Positions 56,820 to 64,000 of a stretch of 64,000 nucleotides of DNA are shown in pieces (position 1 is the first letter of the stretch; each line of letters starts with the position of its first letter). The notes under the pieces were generated by a model that saw nothing but the letters and a program-made list of their open reading frames with translations, was not told the DNA's origin and searched no databases. Origin of the DNA: Aegilops tauschii subsp. strangulata (taxonomy: Eukaryota; Streptophyta; Magnoliopsida; Poales; Poaceae); the NCBI RefSeq assembly GCF_002575655.3, contig NC_053035.3, positions 89,057,322 to 89,121,321 of the forward strand, in the 5' to 3' direction. The position numbers were made by a program, and so were the translations under genes.

Positions 56820-59650
56820 ATGGCTAGCATTCCCAGTTCCTCCTTTGACTTAGAGAGAGGCGAGTGGGAGAGGTGCTCAGTGGCCTACAGCCAATTAAAG
56901 AAGCTGCAAACGCAGGGATTCCTCCCCCTGCAGATCAGGTCCCTGTTCGAGCAGGGCAAGCTTCCCTTAATGGTGAGACCCAGGCGGACGATTTTCCCAA
57001 TCCATCCGGGGGGAGCGAGTTTGTTTCGTCCCTTATCTGCTAAGGGGCGTCGGGTTTCCAATCCATCCGTTCCTCCGGGGCTTCTGGAATACTATGGCCT
57101 TCAGCTGCATAACTTTACTCCCGCCTCCATTATGCATATTACGGGCTACTTCGCTTTGTGCGAACTGTTCCTGGGCATTGAGGCCCATTTCGAGCTGTGG
57201 AGAAAGTTGTTCTGTCTTGTCCCGCACAACCACAAGGGGTCAATATTAGAAGTGGGCGCAGCCAAAGTATGGCGCGTCGCCGATACCGGATACCTGTCCG
57301 GCACACCAAGGAAGGCATCTAAAGAATGGCCTTCCGAATGGTTCTATATAGAAGACGTCGCTCTTCCCGACCCCGTTCGCAAGGGTCTCCCAGAATTTGC
57401 AAGCGTTCCGTTGAAGAAACGTCACAGCTGGCGTCCCCGAAGTTTTGAAGAGGAGGACAGTGCGGAGGTTCGCCAGCTTCTGGGCAAGATAAGGATGCTT
57501 GCCCAGTCTGGTTTTACAATAGTAGAGGTAATGGAAACCTCCATAGTGCGAGGGGTTTAGCCACTTCAATACAGAGGGCTCCCAATGTGGCACTACAATG
57601 GGGAGGATGATGCCTCCCTATGTGGTCGGAAAGGTCTAGACACCCCCGCCGCTCTAGCCAAGATACTAGACGAGCTGTTTAAAGGGGAGGAAGAAGAATT
57701 TCTCCGCATCAATCACAGAGACGTGTACTCCATGTACAACCCTCCCAGCTAGGTAAGTCCTAACCCCTTTGCTTTTATTCACTCCGCTCTCTTAGCCATC
57801 TTTAACGAATTCCCAATCCGTCTATTTTGAAACAGCACTGGCGGAAGGTAACCGAGGGGCTTAATAGCCCTGCCCCACAGCCGGAGAACTACAACCGGGA
57901 GCTTGATCCTGGGTTCGAAGAGGACCGGGATATATTCGTGGTACTCGCGGAAGGGGTGTTTTACCAGGCGAGCTATGACGGCACAAAAGTGGCCATCATC
58001 GCTGATTATCCTGGTCTTCTTCCAGCTTCCCACATAAGTAATCAGGAGAAATCCCCCTCGAAAGAGTTTCCTCGCACTGCCTCACCCACCGCACTGTCAC
58101 ATGCTTCAAAGGGGAGGCGTTCGGCACGTCATGCTACGACGGGGATGACTCCAAGAAGAGCGGCTCCCACGCCGAGCAAGGCCTCAAAAAGGAAGGTCGG
58201 CGAAGACAAGGCCGGTCCTTCGTCGAAGAGGTATGGGTTTGAGGGTATGCTTTGGCAGTCGTACCCAGCCGTGATTGTTATGTTGGTCCTGTATCAGGAA
58301 AAAGTTTCGCCGGACTATGTCCGGGGATTCGACCGGCCGCGCTCCCAACAACCGGGATTTAGATCCCACCGGAGAGGTGGGGCCGCTATGGGGACAACGC
58401 CGGACTGTCCTTCGGCCGAGGGTTCAGAAGTCATGTCCGTTACCAATCGGAAGTAGAGAGCGCAATGAATCATCGGCGCTGTAGGGCTATCTTACGAGAG
58501 CCCAAGTTCTCGGGAGAGGCATTTAATGCCTTCAGCTCGGCTGACGCATACATCCGAGCTGCTCGAGATGGGCTTAGAAAAGCCACAAAGCAACATTTGA
58601 CAGATGTGCAGGTAAGTTTTTCTTTGTTCGAAAAGGATAACCATATGCCCGTAGCCCCCGAGACTGAAAGCAGTTGGTACAACTGATTTAAGGATCGTTG
58701 TATAACCATGTCCTAACAGAGAAGAATAGCCTGCTAGCCCAAGAGCTGGAGTAGTGTCGGGCGCAGCTAAATGCTGCTACCACCGAACTGGAAAACTTCA
58801 AGAAGGCATCTTCTGGTAACATTCCCCTCCATCGAGGAACAATAATTGTATACCAACTGTACTAATACTGTTGCTGATCGCATAATAGGATCACCCGATC
58901 AACTTGAAGTGAAGTTGAAGATTGCCCAAGAGGGAGAAAAAGAGGCGAAAAGGCTACACGCCGCAGGCGAGCGTGTGCTGGCCCGAGTCAGAGGGGAGAA
59001 AAACAAGCTACAGGATTCCAACACTACATTGGGTGAAGAATTGAAAGATGTGCGAGCCCAGCTAGCCGACTCCATGAAGGAGAACAAGAAGCTGTAGGGC
59101 GGCATATTCAGTATGTGTCTGAACTATTTTTAAAGTAGTTTGGAGATAAATGGAACTGATATATTTACGATTGCAGGTATATTGACAGGGTCGTCCTGAA
59201 GAGGAGGTGTCCGGATCATCAAGTGATCTGCTGCAAGGGCTGTCGCAAGTGGACGAACAGGCTCGGCTGGCGATGCGGAGTGTTGCCAAGGCCCTATGGC
59301 CATCCGCCTCCCCTCCAGGAAGTATGGAGGAGCTTGTAGAGCTATTCAAAGGAGCGCGGTGGCTATCCGACTATGGAAGATATGGGCTTGCCGAGAGGGT
59401 GCGCGAGAGGCCTGGGCCATGGTGAAGACGCGATATACCAAGTTGGATCCTAATCACATGGCCCGTGTCGGACCGCTAGGGTCGAATGGGGAAGAAATTC
59501 CCGTTAGTTTAGTATATGACCAAGTAGAGGTGGCCGCCAAATATTCCCAACAGGATTGTAAATTAGACCGCCTTTTGGACGGTGTAGAGGAGGAAGTGTT
59601 TGAGTCCAACAGACTATGTACTTTCCTTGATATATGTAACTCTAGCTGAA
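56820..59650 (+). pseudogene. Antisense accessory gene of Tat-type gypsy (PF04195-like), multi-exon
   Basis: The first frame, 56820-57560 (246 codons), has the 'putative gypsy type transposon' signature: YYGLQLHNFTPASIMHITGY and FALCELFLGIEAHFELWRKL, then VWRVADTGYLSGTPRKASKE. After one TAG (57558) the same frame continues through PMWHYNGEDDASLCGRKG to a second TAG at a GTAAGT donor (57752). An acceptor at 57835 leads into 57836-58230 (TEGLNSPAPQPENYNRELDP...), with a donor at 58231. Later pieces are 58465-58615, a coiled-coil-like Glu/Lys/Ala-rich part (58900-59097) and 59207-59640, with a frameshift near 59300. So it is a spliced, roughly 700-codon gene, now broken. Its role is unknown. It lies between pol and the 3' LTR on the opposite strand. 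Confidence 0.65.
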
Positions 59651-60429
59651 TTGTACAACATTTGTCATGGCAGACCTTTTCAGTTCAACCTCCGGACCCG
59701 AAGGTGCGGAGTGTTTCCGAATACCCGCACGGCTGAATAGACCGGAGTATGCGTGGAAACTAGGCGTAGGGGTCATAGTTGCTTGAACAGACAAGTTGTA
59801 TCCGGCTAGCTATGTTATATTACATTAAGATTGTAAGAAACATCTTCCAGAGAGAACAGTTCCATTAAGGGTTCCTTTCCTAGGTGTGCATGCATTAGTG
59901 TACATGTCCGAATTGTGATGTGAAAATCACAGTGTGTATAACTTCTGGGGGTTCACAATGGAGTGAGTGCAAAAAACTTCTTTAATTCACCGACCGAATA
60001 TTCCCTTAAGAACGCTAGCTTTCGGCTTCACCCAGTCTGAGGTACACATCCGGATGACCCGGCAGTAACAATCGCAGAGGTGCTCCCTTTATGCCCTAGC
60101 CGAACTAACGGGAACGTAGGGCATAAGCACAGGAGCCAGGCAACCCAGCTTGGGCAAAACTTAAGTCGTATTGATGCATATAGTGGCGAAGAAAAGGTAC
60201 ATATGGAAAAACTCATATGTGAAGAGCTTGATGCTCAAGGCATAATAATAAAAAACTTCTGTCCAAGAAGCCCCCAGGTATAATGGACGTACATATTTAA
60301 AGATGTATGCGTCAGGGGTGTGCGGTGTAGCCGTACGAAAGCTTTAAAGCGAGAAAGAAAAAAGTAATCGGAAAAGAGAGAAAAAATAATGGAAACTACG
60401 GGGGGAGGAGACGAACAAGGAGTTCGGCG
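59651..60429. other. Spacer between the antisense gene and pol
   Basis: About 780 bp with no conserved frame. The antisense gene and pol converge here, so it probably holds both 3' ends. No terminator or polyadenylation motif stands out. Confidence 0.4.
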
Positions 60430-63400
60430 CTAGGCGTAGAATCTTTGGAGTCTGGCCGCGTTCCAGGGGTTCGGCTCGAGGCGATTGTCTGATGCATCAC
60501 GAAGACGGTACGCCCCTTCGGTGAGAACCTCGTCAATTATGAAAGGACCGTCCCATTTGGGCTTGAGTTTGTCCTTTTCCTTCTTCGGCAGGCGTAGAAC
60601 GAGTTCGCCAATGTTCTAGGTCTTGGCCCGTACTTCTCTGCTTTGATATCTTCGAGCCTGCTGTTGGTAAAATGCTGAACGGGCTTTTGCGACATCGCGC
60701 TCCTCTTCCAGGGCATCTAGGTTGTCCTACCGATCAAGCTCGGCTTCTCTCTCTTCGTACATACACACTTGAGGTGAGTCGTGGATAATATCGCAGGGCA
60801 ATACAACCTCCGCGCCATACACCATGAAGAAAGATGTGTATCCGGTAGTACGGTTGGGCGTGGTCCGCGGCCCCCAGAGTACGGAGTCGAGCTCCTCAAC
60901 CCAGTGCTTGTCTGATTCTCTCAAAGACCGCACCAGTCTGGGATTGATGCCGCTCATAATAAGACCATTGGCTCGCTCGACTTGACCGTTGGTTTGCGGG
61001 TGGTAGACGGAGGCGTAATCGAGTTTAATGCCAAGATTAGTACACCAGGTTTTCACCTCGTCGGCTGTGAAATTAGAGCCGTTGTCGGTGATGATGCTGT
61101 GTGGGATACCGTAACGGTGCACAAAAGGGGATATGAATTCTATCACTGGGCCGGACTCAGCCGTTTGACCGGTTTAGCCTCTATCCACTTAGTGAATTTG
61201 TCCACCATGACTAGCAGATATTTTTTCTTATGGCTTGCCCCTTTAAGGGGTCCAACCATATCTAGTCCCCATAATGCGAAAGGCCAAGTAATGGGGATAG
61301 TTTGTAAGGCAGTTGGGGGCATGTGGCTTTGGTTGGCGAAGAGTTGGCATCCGACGCAGCGTTGGACAAGGTCTTGCGCGTCTGCTCGGGCTGTCGGCCA
61401 ATAAAACCCAGTACGTAAGGCCTTGCTAACAATGGCCCGAGCTGCGGCGTGGTGTCCGCCAAGACCAGTGTGAATTTCCGCTAAAAGTTGCCGCCCCTCT
61501 TCCTCGGAGATACATCTTCGAAGTACTCCGGTAGTACTATTCTTGTAGAGCTCTCTGTCGTGAACCTTGTAGGCCTTCGAATGCCGGATAATGCGGCGAT
61601 CCTCATTCTGGTCTTCGGGAAGCTCCTTCCTATTAATGTAGGCCAAGAAGGGTTCGGTCCATGGGGCAATGACTGCCATAATGAGATGGGCTGACGGTGT
61701 TATTTCGGTGGCTGAGCCCCCGATACTATCGGTATGTTCTGGATTTGGGGTTGTATTCGAATCTGGACTATTGTTGCCGCCCTCCCCTTGCCACACCACG
61801 GATGGCTTGAAAAGCCTTTCCAGGAAAATGTTGGGTGGGACGGGGTCGCGCTTAGCGCCAATGCGAGTAAGGATGTCTATTGCCTGATTACTTTCCCGGG
61901 CGACGTGATGAAATTCGAGCCTCTCAAACCGAGCCGATATTTTTAAGACGGCATTACGATAAGCTGCCATCTTTGGATCTTTGGCATCAAAGTCTCCATT
62001 TATTTGAGATATTGCGAGGTTTGAATCCCCACGCACCTCTAGGCATTGTATGCCCATGGATACAGCCATCGGAAGACCATGCAATAGGGCCTCGTATTCG
62101 GCTGCGTTGTTGGAGTCTGTTAATAGTATTTGGAGTACATACTGGACGACATCTCCAGTGGGGGATATTAACACGACTCCCGCTCCTAGCCCCGCCACCA
62201 TTTTGGAGCCGTCAAAATACATAACCCTATTGGAATATGCGCCGCACTCTTTAGGGAGTTCGGCCTCTGTCTATTCGGCGACGAAGTCAGCCAGTACTTG
62301 GGATTTGATGGCTCGACATGGCTTGTATGTTATGTCAAATGGAAGTAGCTCTATGGCCCATTTCGCGATCTGTCCCGTGGCATCGCGGTTGTTTATTATG
62401 TCATTGAGTGGGACTTCAGAAGCCACTATGATTGAACACTCTTGGAAGTAGTGTCGTAGCTTTCGGGATGCCATGAAGACCGCGTATGCTATCTTTTGGT
62501 AATGGGGGTACCGGGATTTGCATGGTGTGAGGACAGTAGATACGTTGTATACTGGTTTTTTAAGTGGGAATTTGTGTCCGTCCTGTTCTCGTTCGACGAC
62601 GAGCACGGCGCTCACCACCTGATGTGTTGCCGATATGTATAGCAACATGGGTTCACCAGTGTTTGGTGCGGCCAGGATTGGGTTGCTTGCTAGGAGGGCC
62701 TTTATTTCCTCCAGTCCGGCAGTCGCCGCGTCTGTCCATTCGAAGTTATCGGTGCGCCGTAAGAGGCGATAGAGTGGTAGTGCCTTTTCTCCTAATCTGG
62801 AGATAAAGTGACTTAACGCTGCCACGCAACCAGCTAGTTTTTGGACTTGTTTGAGGTCTGTTGGCGTAGCCAACTGTGATATAGCTCGGATTTGCTTCTA
62901 TTCCTCTATTGGAAACGATGAAGCCCAACAGTTTTCCAGCGGGGACACCGAAGACACACTTTTCCGGGTTGAGTTTAATGTCATACGCACGGAGGTTGTC
63001 GAATATAAGACGTAAGTCATCTATTAGTGTTTTGACGTGCCTAGTTTTGATGACGACGTCATCGACGTAAGCTTCAGCTGACTTGTCGATATGCTTCTCC
63101 AGGCATGTTTGAATCATGCGTTGGTATGTGGCGCCGGCGTTCTTGAGCCCGAAGGGCATGGTGTTGAAGCAGAATGGCCCGTATGGGGTCATAAATGCTG
63201 TTGCAGCTTGATCGGACTCCTTCATTTTGATTTGATGGTATCCGGAATATGCATCGAGGAAACACAGCGAGTCGTGTCCTGCGGTGGCATCAATGATTTG
63301 ATCAATGCGGGGAGGGGGAAGGGATCCTTGGGGCAAGCCTTGTTGAGGTCTTTGAAATCGACACACAGGCGCTAGGATTTTTCCTTCTTTGGTACCATCA

Positions 63401-64000
63401 CCAGGTTTGCCAGCCAGTCCGGATGTTTGATTTCTCTAATGAATCCGGCTTCGATAAGCTTGGCCAGCTCCTCCCCCATGGCTTGTCGCTTGGGTTCAGA
63501 AAAGCACCGCAGTGTTTGCTTGATCGATTTAAATCCCTTTAATATATTGAGGCTATGTTCGGCCAGCTTGCGTGGGATCCCTGGCATATCTGAAGGGTGC
63601 CAAGCAAATATGTCCCAGTTTTCGCGCAGGAATTCTTGTAGTGCGGCGTCAACTGCTGGGTTCAGTTGCGCTCCGATAGATGTTGTCTTCTTGGGGTCCG
63701 TTGGGTGGACCTGGAATTTCACTATTTCTTCTGCTGGTTTGAAGGAGGTGGATTTGGGGTGTTTGTTGAGGATCACATAACCCCTGTCCACCGTGGAGCG
63801 CAGTGCGGTTAATTCTTCGGCCGCGAGGGCTTCGGATAGCGCCTCGAGGGCCAGGGATGCGGTTTTGTTTTCGGCGCGGAGTGCTATGTCCGGATCACTG
63901 ACGAGAGTGATTATACCGTTTGGTCCGGGAATTTTGAGCTTCATATACCCATAATGATGTATAGCTTGGAAGCGTGTAAAAGCATCCCGTCCCAACAGGG
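60430..64000 (-). pseudogene. Pol polyprotein of Tat-type gypsy (protease end, RT, RNase H, second RNase H, integrase)
   Basis: On the minus strand: 63995-63372 ends in LANLVMVPKKEKS. Reverse transcriptase follows at about 63366-62750, with FLDAYSGYHQIKMKESDQAA, FCFNTMPFGLKNAGATYQRM and the catalytic YVDD at 63058-63069. RNase H is at 62873-62271 (YPHYQKIAYAVFMASRKLRH). A second RNase H starts at 62222 (FDGS, AAEYEALLHG, VRGDSNL, giving the D-E-D triad). Integrase has a HHCC zinc site (IHTGLGGHH...CVGC, about 61350-61470) and a DD35E triad: Asp in LDMVG (61260-61262), Asp in IITDNG (61084-61086) and Glu in GQVERANG. Breaks are TAG codons at three conserved Trp positions (about 63371, 62273, 60617), a shift near 62880 and another near 61145. 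Otherwise well preserved. The stop of pol is at 60430-60432. Confidence 0.85.

Larger units (their letters stand above)
56028..64000 (-). mobile_element. Tat-type gypsy element 2 (minus), cut by the window edge
   Basis: From its 3' end at the left: 3' LTR (56028-56507), polypurine tract, an antisense (plus-strand) multi-exon gene (56820-59650), a spacer, and pol in minus orientation (60430-64000). The gag gene and 5' LTR must lie beyond the window. A second RNase H domain between reverse transcriptase and integrase, and the antisense gene, fit the Tat lineage. The LTR terminus TGAGGGAGTCCTGGACTA resembles the Fatima family of wheat (tentative). Confidence 0.8.

Noticed and set aside
60982..61404. 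Plus-strand frames over the gypsy pol (also 61880-62224, 62050-62451, 63427-63780)
   Set aside because: Shadows of the conserved reverse-strand integrase, RNase H and reverse transcriptase.

Overview
This is plant nuclear DNA from the repeat-rich part of a Triticeae grass genome (wheat, Aegilops, rye or barley type). The clearest evidence is copia LTRs whose outer ends read TGTTGGAAATATGCCCTAGA or TGAAGGAAATATGCCC, which are termini of the BARE1/WIS/Angela group. With them are Tat-type gypsy elements carrying an antisense extra gene, Athila-type gypsy LTRs with a tRNA-Asp-like primer site, a CACTA terminus and small Stowaway/hAT MITEs. I see no intact host gene, no tRNA gene, no CRISPR and nothing bacterial. 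Family names are recognised from memory of LTR ends, not from a search.

Layout. 1-976: two truncated gypsy LTR pieces. 977-9397: a plus-strand BARE1/Angela-type copia whose 5' LTR lacks about 188 bp. Its gag-pol is heavily decayed and holds about 92 bp that look like mitochondrial large-subunit rRNA. 9398-12376: the 3' end of a plus-strand Tat-type gypsy, with an antisense gene, a 146-bp tandem duplication and the 3' LTR. 12377-26312: a minus-strand Angela/WIS-type copia, cut at its 3' end and split by a complete 7.7-kb Athila-type non-autonomous element (13970-21659, TSD tgttc). 26313-27435: low-copy DNA with a promoter-like region and the first part of a small broken host gene. 27436-46624: a second, minus-strand, non-autonomous Athila-type element (TSD cacct) inserted in that gene. 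It is itself split by an 11.35-kb Tekay-like element with 3.6-kb LTRs (29870-41221, TSD acact). 46625-49480: the rest of the broken gene, several MITEs (one nested in another) and a possible orphan exon. About 49480-53080: CACTA-derived DNA ending in a clear CACTA terminus. 53081-53480: a copia LTR scrap. 53481-56027: unassigned GC-rich DNA, then two copies of a 651-bp tandem repeat. 56028-64000: a minus-strand Tat-type gypsy running off the window, with its 3' LTR, a multi-exon antisense gene and a pol carrying several stop codons.

The nesting gives a relative history: host gene, then the Athila-type insertion, then the Tekay-like insertion; and separately copia, then Athila-type. All three complete insertions have exact 5-bp target duplications. 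The two Athila-type copies have diverged LTRs but encode the same gag-like zinc-knuckle protein without any polymerase. Both repeat their polypurine-tract motif and a small hairpin in the non-coding part. This non-autonomous family, and the antisense genes of the Tat elements, are the least ordinary systems in the window.
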